The notes under the pieces were generated by a model that saw nothing but the letters and a program-made list of their open reading frames with translations, ran no database searches and was not told the origin of the DNA. Made by a program: the position numbers and the translations under genes. From Microvirga zambiensis WSM3693 (GTDB lineage: Bacteria > Pseudomonadota > Alphaproteobacteria > Rhizobiales > Beijerinckiaceae), in NCBI RefSeq assembly GCF_016735695.1, contig NZ_JAERQD010000036.1:1-64000 (forward strand): a stretch of 64,000 bases of DNA, read 5' to 3'. Numbering within the stretch: position 1 is the stretch's first letter; the number at the start of each line of letters is the position of its first letter. Shown one piece after another: positions 17,010-25,387 of the stretch.

Positions 17010-18089
17010 ATGATCCGCGAATTCGGGGCAGACGAAATCGATCCTTTGGCTATCGGAGCCTGGATCCTGGGAACTGGCGGTGGCGGCAGTCCCTATCTTG
17101 CCCAACTCAACCTGAAACAGCTTTATGCTGAGGGCAAAACCTGCAAGCTGATCGACCCGGCCGCCCTGGCCGATGACGATTATGTCGCGGTTGTCTCCAA
17201 GATGGGCGCGCCCCTGGTGGGGCAGGAGCGGCTCGTCGACCCGGCACACCTCGCCCGCGCCGTGCAGGTGATGGAAGAGTACCTGGGCAAGAAGTTTCGC
17301 GCCATCATGAGCGTGGAGATTGGCGGCGGCAACGCGATCTCGCCGTTCCTGGCCGGCGCCATCCTCGATTATCCGGTCGTCGATGCCGACGCCATGGGAC
17401 GCGCCTACCCCGAAGCGCAGATGACCAGCTTCGCTATCGGCGATCTGCGGATGTACCCGCTGAGCTTGGTGGATTGCCGCGACAACGAGGTCGTGGTGGC
17501 TCGCGCTGCTTCATGGAAGTGGATGGAGCGTATCTCGCGCAAGGTCTGCACCGAAGTCGGCTCCACCTCCGCGACCTGCAAGGCGCCTCGCACCGGCAAG
17601 GAAGTGAAGGAATGGGGCGTGCTGCACACGGTCACCAAGGCAACCCGCCTCGGCCGGGCGGTGCTCGAAGCACGGGCCGCCCACGCCGATCCGATCGCCG
17701 CGGTTCTTGAGCACGAAGGTGGAAAGATCCTGTTCAAGGGCAAGGTTGCCGACATGGACCGCACGACGACCGGCGGCTTCCTGCGTGGTACGGCGACCAT
17801 GGAGGGCCTCGATGCCGATCGTGGCAGCAAGCTCGAGCTCGCCTTCCAGAACGAATGGGCGGTGGGTTTCCGCGACGGCGAGCCAATCGTGATGACGCCG
17901 GATCTCATCTGCGTTCTGGACACCGTATCCGGAGAGGCCATCGGGACTGAGACGCTCCGCTACGGCCAGCGGGTCACGGTCATTGCCTTGCCGGCACCGG
18001 ACGTCCTTCTCACCCCCAAGGGCCTGGACCATGTCGGTCCCAGGGCCTTCGGTTACGACCTCGACTTCAAATCGGTATTCGCAGCATGA
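17010..18089 (+). CDS. DUF917 family protein
   Basis: A 359-residue protein opening with AIGAWILGTGGGGSPYLAQL, the glycine-rich start typical of DUF917 (COG3535). ISPFLAGAILDYPVVDADAMGRAYPE is a second conserved block. Proteins of this family usually sit beside hydantoinase/oxoprolinase subunits, as here. The reaction is not established. ATG 17010 follows GGAGGAAG (16998-17005). The gene ends in an ATGA overlap with the hydantoinase-like gene. Confidence 0.85.
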   Translation: MIREFGADEIDPLAIGAWILGTGGGGSPYLAQLNLKQLYAEGKTCKLIDPAALADDDYVAVVSKMGAPLVGQERLVDPAHLARAVQVMEEYLGKKFRAIMSVEIGGGNAISPFLAGAILDYPVVDADAMGRAYPEAQMTSFAIGDLRMYPLSLVDCRDNEVVVARAASWKWMERISRKVCTEVGSTSATCKAPRTGKEVKEWGVLHTVTKATRLGRAVLEARAAHADPIAAVLEHEGGKILFKGKVADMDRTTTGGFLRGTATMEGLDADRGSKLELAFQNEWAVGFRDGEPIVMTPDLICVLDTVSGEAIGTETLRYGQRVTVIALPAPDVLLTPKGLDHVGPRAFGYDLDFKSVFAA

Positions 18090-19642
18090 AGCGCATCGGC
18101 ATTGACGTCGGCGGCACCAACACGGATGCCGTCCTGATCGACAAATCGACGGTTCTGGCAGCCGTCAAGTCACCTACGACCTCGGACGTCATGTCCGGCG
18201 TGATCAACAGCATCCAGCGTCTTGTGAAAGCGCAGGGCGATGCTCCACTGGATATCGACGCCGTCATGATCGGCACCACCCACTTCACCAACGCGGTGGT
18301 GGAGCGCGCACGGCTGGACCGTGTGGCGGCGATCCGCATCGCCATGCCGGCGGCGGCCTCCCTGCCGCCGATGGTGGATTGGCCCGCCGATCTGCGCGCC
18401 TCCGTCAATCCCCTGTCCTTCATGGTTGCGGGCGGCCATGAATATGACGGACGTCCGCTGGTTCCGCTGGACCGTGATGCGATTCGCGATGCGGCCATGC
18501 GCATCCGCGACGCAGGCATCACCGCCGTCGGCATCACGGCTCTCTTTTCTCCACTGACGGCGGAGTGCGAGGTCGAAGCGGCGGAGATCGTGTCCTCGGT
18601 GCTCCCTGAGGCCAGGATCACGCTCTCCCATCGGCTGGGTCGGATCGGCCTACTGGAGCGGGAGAATGTGACGCTCCTCAACGCCTCGCTGCAGAGCCTG
18701 GGGCAGACGACGGTCGAGGCGTTCCGGAGCGCCCTGGCCAGCGTCGGCATCCGTGCCCCGTTCTACCTGACGCAGAACGATGGCACCGTTGTGCTGGCTG
18801 AGGTCGCGGCGGCGAACCCTGTCTACAGCTTTGCATCCGGTCCCACCAACTCCATGCGCGGCGCCGCCTTCCTGTCCGGTCGGACCGAGGGCATGGTGAT
18901 CGATGTCGGCGGTACCACCAGCGACATCGGCTGCCTAGTCAACGGTTTCCCGCGCGAGGCCAACAACATCGTCGAGGTCGGTGGCGTCAGGACCCTGTTC
19001 CGCATGCCGGACCTCCTGCCGATGGCGCTCGGAGGCGGCACGATCATCGATCCGGAAACAGGTAGGATCGGCCCGCGGAGCGTCGGTTACCGCATCACTG
19101 AGAAGGCGCTCGTCTTCGGCGGCGATACGCTGACCACGACCGACATCGCGGTGGCTGCAGGCATCGTCGAAATTGGTGATCGTGACCGGGTAAAGCACCT
19201 CGACCGCTCGCTGGTCTATAGCCGTCTGAAGGGTATTCATCAGATGATCGAGGATGGCGTCGATCGCATGAAGACCTCGGCCGGCGACATGCCGATCATC
19301 GTCGTGGGTGGCGGAGCCTTCCTCGTGCCGCGTGAGCTCTCAGGGGTGAGCGAGGTGGTCCATGTGGAGCATGCCGGTGTCGCGAACGCGCTCGGCGCCG
19401 CGATGGCTCAGGTGTCGGGCGAAGTCGACCAGGTGTTTTCCGACATGAGCCGCGACGCGGCACTTGCCGCTGCGCAGGAGATCGCAACCCAGCGCGCCGT
19501 GGAGGCCGGAGCCGATCTGAACACGATCAGCCTCGTCGATGCCGAGGATATCCCGATCGCCTATCTTCCCGGTGATGCTCGCCGTGTGAGAGCACGCGTA
19601 GTTGGGACCATCGGTACGCCTGGCATGAAGCTGGTTGCTTAA
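18086..19642 (+). CDS. Hydantoinase/oxoprolinase family protein (HyuA-like)
   Basis: A 518-residue protein with the N-terminal nucleotide-binding motif RIGIDVGGTNTDAVLID, a central DVGGTTSDIG motif and the late glycine block IIVVGGGAFLVP, all of the ASKHA-type hydantoinase A fold. Family members hydrolyse cyclic amides, often using ATP. It is shorter than full HyuA subunits of about 700 residues and belongs to the short form that pairs with DUF917. It is translationally coupled to the DUF917 gene. Confidence 0.85.
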   Translation: MKRIGIDVGGTNTDAVLIDKSTVLAAVKSPTTSDVMSGVINSIQRLVKAQGDAPLDIDAVMIGTTHFTNAVVERARLDRVAAIRIAMPAAASLPPMVDWPADLRASVNPLSFMVAGGHEYDGRPLVPLDRDAIRDAAMRIRDAGITAVGITALFSPLTAECEVEAAEIVSSVLPEARITLSHRLGRIGLLERENVTLLNASLQSLGQTTVEAFRSALASVGIRAPFYLTQNDGTVVLAEVAAANPVYSFASGPTNSMRGAAFLSGRTEGMVIDVGGTTSDIGCLVNGFPREANNIVEVGGVRTLFRMPDLLPMALGGGTIIDPETGRIGPRSVGYRITEKALVFGGDTLTTTDIAVAAGIVEIGDRDRVKHLDRSLVYSRLKGIHQMIEDGVDRMKTSAGDMPIIVVGGGAFLVPRELSGVSEVVHVEHAGVANALGAAMAQVSGEVDQVFSDMSRDAALAAAQEIATQRAVEAGADLNTISLVDAEDIPIAYLPGDARRVRARVVGTIGTPGMKLVA

Positions 19643-19665
19643 GCATCTGGCATCTGTTCCAGCGA

Positions 19666-19691
19666 GAAGGCCGGTTGCGAGACCGGCCTTC
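19666..19691. terminator. Hairpin at the end of the DUF917-hydantoinase operon
   Basis: A 10-bp perfect stem (GAAGGCCGGT with its complement) and 6-nt loop start 23 bp after the stop codon. It has no strong T-tract, but its position at the end of the transcription unit fits a terminator or 3'-end stabiliser. Confidence 0.6.
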
Positions 19692-20106
19692 ATGCGTTGA
19701 GCCATACACGCTCGACCTACGCTGAAATTCGTCGTGTGAAAGCGGCTACCTTCGAACAGCGGATCCACGTTTAGATCGTTTCCGGTCCGAGGCATTGGGT
19801 GAGGGGGCTTTGTCGAGGTTAAAGGGAACCCGTGCCGCCGGGACCGCCTGCCGCTGCGGGGCGATAGTCGTCAAGGTTTTCGCAAGGAGGCCTTTACTGG
19901 ACTTGTGTGCCTCCCGTGAACGTCGAAGGCTCCCGGCGATTTTGGTCGAGGGCATTGTGTCCAGGTTGAAGATTTGGTTGCGGGGACCTGAAACCACCGA
20001 CGCTTCGCGCGCAAAGTAATTTCATCTACGCACACACACAATCGCTTGGGCTAAGCTGCAGAAGCGAAAGGGAATTATTTTAGTTCGGGACGCTCATGGA
20101 GCCCCC
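19692..20106. other. Intergenic stretch without a supported gene
   Basis: Short open frames exist on both strands, but none has a ribosome binding site with recognisable protein content. The base composition becomes AT-richer towards 20030-20090, next to the tRNA fragment. Confidence 0.5.
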
Positions 20107-20153
20107 GACTTTTAATCAGAGGGTCCTGGGTTCGAGTCCCAGCGCGCTCACCA
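20107..20153 (+). pseudogene. 3' fragment of tRNA-Lys(TTT), probable attachment-site scar
   Basis: The 47 bp contain a CTTTTAA anticodon loop, a variable loop, an intact T arm (CTGGGTTCGAGTCCCAG), the 3' acceptor strand CGCGCTC, discriminator A and encoded CCA. The matching 5' acceptor strand GAGCGCG and the D arm are absent upstream, and the anticodon stem is partly unpaired. A tRNA 3' half of this kind is what integrative elements leave at one border. A stem-loop (20159-20189) follows it directly. Confidence 0.75.
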
Positions 20154-20201
20154 ATAATATCAAAGGGTTACCGGCATTTGTCCTTTGATCTGTTTTCCTC
20201 C

Positions 20202-20222
20202 AGGTAGCCAATAGGTAGCCAA
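20202..20222 (+). repeat. Tandem AGGTAGCCAA direct repeats beside the tRNA fragment
   Basis: Two exact copies of AGGTAGCCAA occur with an 11-bp period, one helical turn. Repeats of this kind next to a tRNA 3' end are consistent with integrase arm-type sites. No integrase gene remains nearby. Confidence 0.5.
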
Positions 20223-20472
20223 ACGTTGAGGCGGGCAGTGCTCGCTCAGGGAGGTCGAGCGGATCTTAGGAGCGGGAATGGCGAATTGAGTCGTTCGACG
20301 CCTAACCTCCGTCCATTCCCAGCTTATCCACAGTGTTGCTACAGAGCGTCGCGTGATGAAGGCATAAAGATCTGGTCTCTCACGGTTAGCGGACCTTTAG
20401 CGGGCATACCTAAACTTCACAAATTGGACCCAAAGCTGCCCTTCAAAACTCCCTGGTTCTTGGGTTTTCATG
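20223..20472. other. Intergenic stretch with no recognised gene
   Basis: An open frame crosses this region on the plus strand, but its translation has no recognisable domain and runs antisense through the kinase remnant. It is treated as non-coding. Confidence 0.5.
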
Positions 20473-20639
20473 TCAGGACCTCAGGGCTGTCCCTGATGCA
20501 CACCGGAACGGCGTTTGGTCGTAAAAGCCACCAGATCCGTGGTATCTTTGGGGCTTCGGGATACGCTGTTGCGGTTTCTCTGTCAGCCCATGAGGCGGAT
20601 ATGAGGTGGCTCCGCTCTGCCGCAATGCTCCTTGCGTCT

Positions 20640-20820
20640 CTCTCTCTGCTGGGGCCTGCGGAGCGTTCACCAGCGTGGCAAGCGGATCGACGGCGAGAGC
20701 GTCGCCTATATGGCGCGGCAGGTAGACTTATACCGCGGTCCCTTGGCCGACCTCGGAATAGATGCGCACCTGCCCGCCCGATCGCCGGGCAAAGCCGAAA
20801 ATCGTCGACAGGCCCAGCTA
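20640..20820 (-). pseudogene. Remnant of a sensor histidine kinase ATPase domain
   Basis: Read leftward from 20820, the frame gives TG-stop-LGLSTIFGFARR, then SGGQVRIYSEVGQGTAV, a second stop, and VYLPRH. This is the G2 box and C-terminal end of a HATPase_c domain. There is an extra TAG at 20818-20820 in the G-x-G-L-S box and a TAA at 20728-20730. No kinase core or sensor domain is recognisable upstream. It is a decayed fragment, possibly carried by the element that used the tRNA-Lys site. Confidence 0.75.
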
Positions 20821-20878
20821 TCCGGTCCTCGGCCGCGATCACTAAAGCCAAGGGGCGCCCCGATGAGGTGACCTTTGC

Positions 20879-21943
20879 CTAGATCCAGCCTCTGCGCCGG
20901 GCGAACAGGGTGGCAGCCGTGCTCAAGGTCACCAGTATCCCGACCACCGCCCAGAACTCGAGCACGCCCGCTTGCTTGTATGGCATCTCGAAGTTCATGC
21001 CGAAGATCCCGGCAATGGCGCTGATCGCGCCCAGCAGCACAGTCACAAAGGTGAGGCGCCGGACCAGATCGTTGGTGGCCTCGGCCGTGCGAGTGGTGAA
21101 GAGGTCAAATGAGCCGTTGACCAGATCCCTGGAATGGTCGACAGCATCCACCGCCCGCTCGAAGCGCCGCTCCAGCGAGCGGTAATGCGAGGCCGCGTCC
21201 GATTCCACCACATGGCTGAAGTCGGGCCGGGACAAACCGTAGAACACAAGACGCTGGGCTGCGAGAAGACGCCTGAGCCGCGACACGCGCCGGCGCACCT
21301 CGACGACGCCCGACAGCAGGCTCTGCTTGGCGGATCGGGTGAGTATCACTTCGTCGAGTCGATCCAGGAAGGCCTCATGACCTGCGAGCGCCTCAAAGTA
21401 GGCGGTGAGGTGCCAGTCCAGCAGTGAGGCCACCAAGGCCGGCGGGCTCAGGGCACCAATCAGGGTTTCGCCCTTGTCCTGTTCGCGGAAAGCTTCCAGG
21501 AACGGCAAGTCCCCGTCATGGACGGTGATGATCCATCGCGGCCCGACGAGAAACTCCAGGTGCACAGCATTGTGCCCAGGCATTAGCTTCTCGTGCCCGT
21601 TGTCGTCTGACGGGCTGAGCGCCACGACGTCGAACTGGAAGTACTCGCCATAATTGTCGAGATAGAGGTCGTCCTGCGAGCGCAGGAGTTCGCGAACCGA
21701 AGTGTCGTCGAGATTGAAGAGTCTGGCCAGATGCTCGAGGGTCTGACGGTCGCGCGCACCCACATCGACCCAGAGCAGGCTGCGCTCACCCAAATCCCGA
21801 ATGCAGGCCTCGTCAAGGGCCACCTCGCAATCATGGCCGTCGGCCTCATAGAGGTAGGCGTGAACACGGCCATCCCGGACCTGGCTGGGAAGCGGCGGCG
21901 GCTTTGTGGGCTGGTCGTTTACGCTGAACTGGCGGTGATGCAT
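20879..21943 (-). CDS. CorA-family divalent cation transporter
   Basis: A 354-residue protein with the CorA architecture: a soluble N-terminal domain, a long charged helix, and two C-terminal membrane helices. The selectivity motif is GMN in AGIFGMNFEMPY, between membrane helix 1 (LTFVTVLLGAISAIAGIF) and helix 2. It forms pentamers that conduct Mg2+, Co2+ or, in the ZntB branch, Zn2+. It ends in RRRGWI. It stands alone; the neighbours do not suggest a more specific ion. Confidence 0.9.
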   Translation of the reverse strand: MHHRQFSVNDQPTKPPPLPSQVRDGRVHAYLYEADGHDCEVALDEACIRDLGERSLLWVDVGARDRQTLEHLARLFNLDDTSVRELLRSQDDLYLDNYGEYFQFDVVALSPSDDNGHEKLMPGHNAVHLEFLVGPRWIITVHDGDLPFLEAFREQDKGETLIGALSPPALVASLLDWHLTAYFEALAGHEAFLDRLDEVILTRSAKQSLLSGVVEVRRRVSRLRRLLAAQRLVFYGLSRPDFSHVVESDAASHYRSLERRFERAVDAVDHSRDLVNGSFDLFTTRTAEATNDLVRRLTFVTVLLGAISAIAGIFGMNFEMPYKQAGVLEFWAVVGILVTLSTAATLFARRRGWI

Positions 21944-22140
21944 GCGACGCCGTCACCGGACCCCGAGGGACCTGCGAAGTGCGCTGACACCCCACGATCC
22001 AAGCGGAACGCCAAACCACCGGAATCCGAGGAGGATCGGGGCACCGAGAATGAGAGAGCGGTTGTCGCTAAGGATCCTCTGACCGTTGTCTTTCAAGCTC
22101 GCCATGGTGGGCACCAACGAAGGCGAGTGCCGATTAGTTC

Positions 22141-22476
22141 CTAGTTGGACGCCGAGTGGCAGAGAAGCCTGACCTGGGAGTGATTGCCTCCCATGCCGAG
22201 GAACGCTGGAATCCCGGGGGGACACCTGACACCTGATCGGGAATGCCATGGAGCCACGGGAGGGCAAGCCGAACCGGACATGGTTATTGACAGAGTGGCG
22301 ACTGCTGCCATTGACACCTGCTCGCTGTTACCGAACGCTTCAATAGCAACAGTTCCAATCGCTTCCATGATCTTGTTCTGCATCTCCGGGTCGATGGTGG
22401 CCCACCACTCGCGGAAGCCTTGCTGCGTCTTCAACCCGGCAAGAACAGCATCGGCAAACTTTCGGGTATTATCCAT
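22141..22476 (-). CDS. Small hypothetical protein
   Basis: 111 residues. The first 50 (MDNTRKFADAVLAGLKTQQG, then FREWWATIDPEMQNKIMEAI) look like a genuine soluble helical protein and have a good ribosome binding site (GGAGG, 7-nt spacing). The C-terminal part is rich in Pro, Gly, Ser and Cys and does not look like folded protein, so a frameshift after about residue 65 is possible. No family recognised. Confidence 0.45.
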   Translation of the reverse strand: MDNTRKFADAVLAGLKTQQGFREWWATIDPEMQNKIMEAIGTVAIEAFGNSEQVSMAAVATLSITMSGSACPPVAPWHSRSGVRCPPGIPAFLGMGGNHSQVRLLCHSASN

Positions 22477-22819
22477 CCCGTGCCTCCAGTATGGCGGTGA
22501 ACTCCGTTTTCCAACTCCACGCAGGCTCGCTCAGCCCTAGTCAGCCTTCGAGCTTAACCCATCCCGCCGGTAGCGGATGGGGGGTGGAGCGGACCGAAAC
22601 AATCCGGGCAGAGCCTACGAGTCAGCATTCGGAGCAGTTCCCGTGTGATGTTTTTCGTCCTCTGAGTTCACGCCGAACTCGCGGTGAAGGTCATCTGAAG
22701 CAACTCATCTCGGCATGCGCGCGGACGTGCTCTATCGTCTAACCGTCGCGCCCTGTCGTCGTCCGTATTGACGGAAACTGCCCTCAAGCTTTCCCGGGCA
22801 CGGCCAAAGGGTTGAGGTC
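22477..22819. other. Intergenic stretch without a supported gene
   Basis: No frame here has a convincing start and protein-like composition. The last 100 bp lead into the promoter region of the esterase gene. Confidence 0.5.
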
Positions 22820-22844
22820 GGAACAACGGCATATCGGGATAGTT
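22820..22844 (+). promoter_or_regulatory. EcfG-like promoter, one mismatch, upstream of the esterase
   Basis: GGAAC, 16 bp, then AGTT in place of CGTT. It lies 71 bp before the esterase start. One mismatch and no experimental support, so confidence is modest. Confidence 0.4.
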
Positions 22845-22914
22845 GTCACCCGCGACCATTACCTGTCCGAAAAAACTGGACCCTGACACTCCTGCCCATC
22901 GAGGATTTGCGAGA

Positions 22915-24060
22915 ATGACAACCCATGCCCGTCTGGCGCTCACTGGCGCTTCCCTGACCGTTCTACTCGGCCTTGGAACGCCAATGGCGTTCGCGCAGTC
23001 AAAGTCGCCGCAAGCCCAGCCGGCGGCCCAGGACAGCGGCACCATGCAGCGCGCCGACAAGGAAGACATGCGCCCGGTGCTGATGAAGCTCCAGGAACTT
23101 GGCGCCAAGCCGATCGAACAGCTCTCGGTCGAGCAGGCCCGCAGCCAGCCCACCCCCGCCGATGCCGTGAAGGCTGTGCTCAAGGATCAGGGTAAGGATC
23201 CGCTCGCCCTCATGGCCGCGATGAAGGTGGCCAAGAAGGACATGACCTATCCGACCGCCGGCGGCACCCAGACGATCCGTATCTACACGCCTGAAGGGGC
23301 ATCCAGTCCCCTGCCGGTGATCGTCTACTATCACGGGGGGGGCTGGGTCATTGCCGACATCGACACCTACGAGTCCTCCGCCATGGCATTGGCGAAGAAA
23401 GCCAACGCGATCGTGGCCTCGGTCGAGTACCGCAAAGGGCCGGAGAACAAGTTCCCGGCCGCTCACGACGACGCCTTTGCCGCCTACAAGTGGGTGCTGG
23501 AGAACGCCGGCCAGTTCAACGGCGATGCCGCCCGCGTGGCGGTTGCCGGCGAGTCCGCCGGCGGCAATCTTGCCACCTCGACAGCGATCATGGCCCGCGA
23601 TCAGAAGGTGCAGATGCCCGTGCACATGCTGCTCGTCTATCCGGTGGCCGGGACGGACATGACGACACCATCGTATCAGAAGAACGAGAAGGCGATGCCG
23701 CTCTCCAAGGCCGGCATGGAGTGGTTTGCCGACAAGTATCTCGGCAAGCCCGAGGACAAGCAGAGCCCGCTTCTCAACCTCTATTCCAAGGCCGACCTGA
23801 AGGGACTGCCCCCGGCCACGCTCATCAACGCCGAGATCGATCCTCTCGAATCCGACGGCAAGCTCCTTGCCGACAACCTCAAGGCCGCCGGAGTGGAGAC
23901 GGCACGTCATGTCTACGCGGGCGTGACGCACGAGTTCTTCGGCATGGATGCCGTCCTCGACGATGCCAAGAAGGCTCAGGAAGTCGCGGTGAAGGACCTG
24001 AGGGAGGCTTTCGCAAAGCACTCTACGACAGGTTCGACGACCCAGCGCCCCAAGCAGTAA
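22915..24060 (+). CDS. Exported alpha/beta hydrolase (hormone-sensitive lipase-type esterase)
   Basis: A 381-residue protein with a Sec signal peptide ending near MAFAQ. The oxyanion motif is YYHGGGW, the nucleophile elbow GESAGGN, and the catalytic Asp and His are in AEIDPLESDG and GVTHEFFGM. These are the HGGG and GxSxG signatures of bacterial hormone-sensitive lipase relatives. Between the signal peptide and the hydrolase core is a linker of about 90 residues rich in Lys, Gln and Ala. A carboxylic ester substrate in the periplasm is likely. It is followed by a hairpin and an exported beta-propeller gene. Confidence 0.88.
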   Translation: MTTHARLALTGASLTVLLGLGTPMAFAQSKSPQAQPAAQDSGTMQRADKEDMRPVLMKLQELGAKPIEQLSVEQARSQPTPADAVKAVLKDQGKDPLALMAAMKVAKKDMTYPTAGGTQTIRIYTPEGASSPLPVIVYYHGGGWVIADIDTYESSAMALAKKANAIVASVEYRKGPENKFPAAHDDAFAAYKWVLENAGQFNGDAARVAVAGESAGGNLATSTAIMARDQKVQMPVHMLLVYPVAGTDMTTPSYQKNEKAMPLSKAGMEWFADKYLGKPEDKQSPLLNLYSKADLKGLPPATLINAEIDPLESDGKLLADNLKAAGVETARHVYAGVTHEFFGMDAVLDDAKKAQEVAVKDLREAFAKHSTTGSTTQRPKQ

Positions 24061-24082
24061 CCACCGGGCAGCACGGTGATGG

Positions 24083-24116
24083 GCGCGGGCCGGACGCAGG
24101 AGTGTCCGGCCCGCGC
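24083..24116. terminator. GC-rich intercistronic hairpin between esterase and propeller genes
   Basis: A perfect 13-bp stem (GCGCGGGCCGGAC with its complement) and an 8-nt loop start 22 bp after the esterase stop. There is no T-tract. Confidence 0.6.
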
Positions 24117-24143
24117 CTCCAACCCAAACTACGGAGCACTCTC

Positions 24144-25343
24144 GTGCCAGATCTCACTTCCTCTGTCCGGCTTCTCGCCGGTGTTTGCCTTGCAGCAGGC
24201 ATGGCCTCGACCGGAGCGGCTGTCGCGCAGCCGGCAGTCCCGGGCGGTGCGACGTCCAAGCTCGAGCAGGTCGCCGAGTTCCCGCATCAGGTGACAGGAG
24301 TGACCGTCTCGCAGGACGGCCGGATCTTCGTCAACTTCCCGCGTTGGACCGAGGATTCCCCGATCTCCGTTGCCGAGGTGATGAAGGATGGATCGATCAA
24401 GCCGTTCCCCGACGAGGATTGGAACGCCTGGCGCAATGCCCGCAAGGACGAGATGACGCCGCAGGACCACTGGATCTGCGTGCAGAGCGTGGTGGCCGAT
24501 CAGCGGGGAAACGTCTGGGTTCTCGATCCGGCGGCTCCCGCTCAGGCCCAGGTGGTGCAGAACGGCCCGAAGCTGGTCCGGATCGATCTGGCGTCCAACC
24601 GCGTCGCGCAGACCATCGCCTTCGACGAGACGGTCGCGCCGCAGGGGAGCTACCTCAATGACGTGCGCTTCTCGCCCGACGGGCGGCACGCCTACATCAC
24701 GGATTCCGGCGCGAAGGGCGCGATCGTTGTGGTCGATCTTGCCCGCGGCAAGGCCAAGCGCGTCCTCGACGGTCACCCCTCGACACAGCCGGAGAAGGGT
24801 CTCGTGGTCAAGGCTGACGGCAAGGAACTGCGCCGCCCCGACGGACGCGGAGTCGAATTCGCGGCGGATGGCATCGCCCTCTCGCCCGATGGCCGCCACC
24901 TCTACTGGCAGGCGATCAAGGGGAAGACACTCTATCGGATCGCCACGGATGTCTTGGAAACCAAGGGGCTGCAAGCGGGACAGGACATCGGCCTCGAGGT
25001 CGAGGACTACGGCAAGAACGGCGTTGCGGACGGCCTGCTCATCGGCCGCCAGAGCGGGCTCATGTATGTGACCGCTCTGGAGGAGGATGCCGTCAAGGTG
25101 CGGGATCTCTCTGCGGGCCCGAAGGCAGAGCCGAGGATCCTGGTCCAGGACAAGCGCCTGCGTTGGCCCGACACCTTCGCGGAGGGTCCGGACGGTGCCG
25201 TCTATGTCACCACCTCGCGCATCCAGGACTCAGCCTTCTTCAAACCCGATGCGCCCAAGAGCCTGACGACGCAGCTCTGGCGTATCGACCAGAGCGGGGG
25301 CGGCGCGACCGGCTCCGTCAATCAGTCACCGGCTCAGAAATAG
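24144..25343 (+). CDS. Exported MRJP/Yellow-type beta-propeller protein
   Basis: A 399-residue protein with a signal peptide (SSVRLLAGVCLAAGMASTG to AVAQ). The body is a six-bladed propeller of the major royal jelly protein/Yellow type, with DGRIFVNFPRW, NVWVLDPAAP, SYLNDVRFSPDGRHAYITDS and GPDGAVYVTTSRI. Some bacterial members act as lactonases, but no function is established for most. The frame stays open far upstream inside the esterase; GTG 24144 with GGAG at 24133 is chosen because it starts directly at the signal peptide. Confidence 0.82.
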   Translation: MPDLTSSVRLLAGVCLAAGMASTGAAVAQPAVPGGATSKLEQVAEFPHQVTGVTVSQDGRIFVNFPRWTEDSPISVAEVMKDGSIKPFPDEDWNAWRNARKDEMTPQDHWICVQSVVADQRGNVWVLDPAAPAQAQVVQNGPKLVRIDLASNRVAQTIAFDETVAPQGSYLNDVRFSPDGRHAYITDSGAKGAIVVVDLARGKAKRVLDGHPSTQPEKGLVVKADGKELRRPDGRGVEFAADGIALSPDGRHLYWQAIKGKTLYRIATDVLETKGLQAGQDIGLEVEDYGKNGVADGLLIGRQSGLMYVTALEEDAVKVRDLSAGPKAEPRILVQDKRLRWPDTFAEGPDGAVYVTTSRIQDSAFFKPDAPKSLTTQLWRIDQSGGGATGSVNQSPAQK

Positions 25344-25387
25344 CAGCCATCCAATCGTTGAACGATCGATAAACAAAGGAATTGCTC

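Noticed and set aside
20226-20882. 218-codon open frame on the plus strand
   Set aside because: It runs antisense through the kinase remnant and has no family resemblance.
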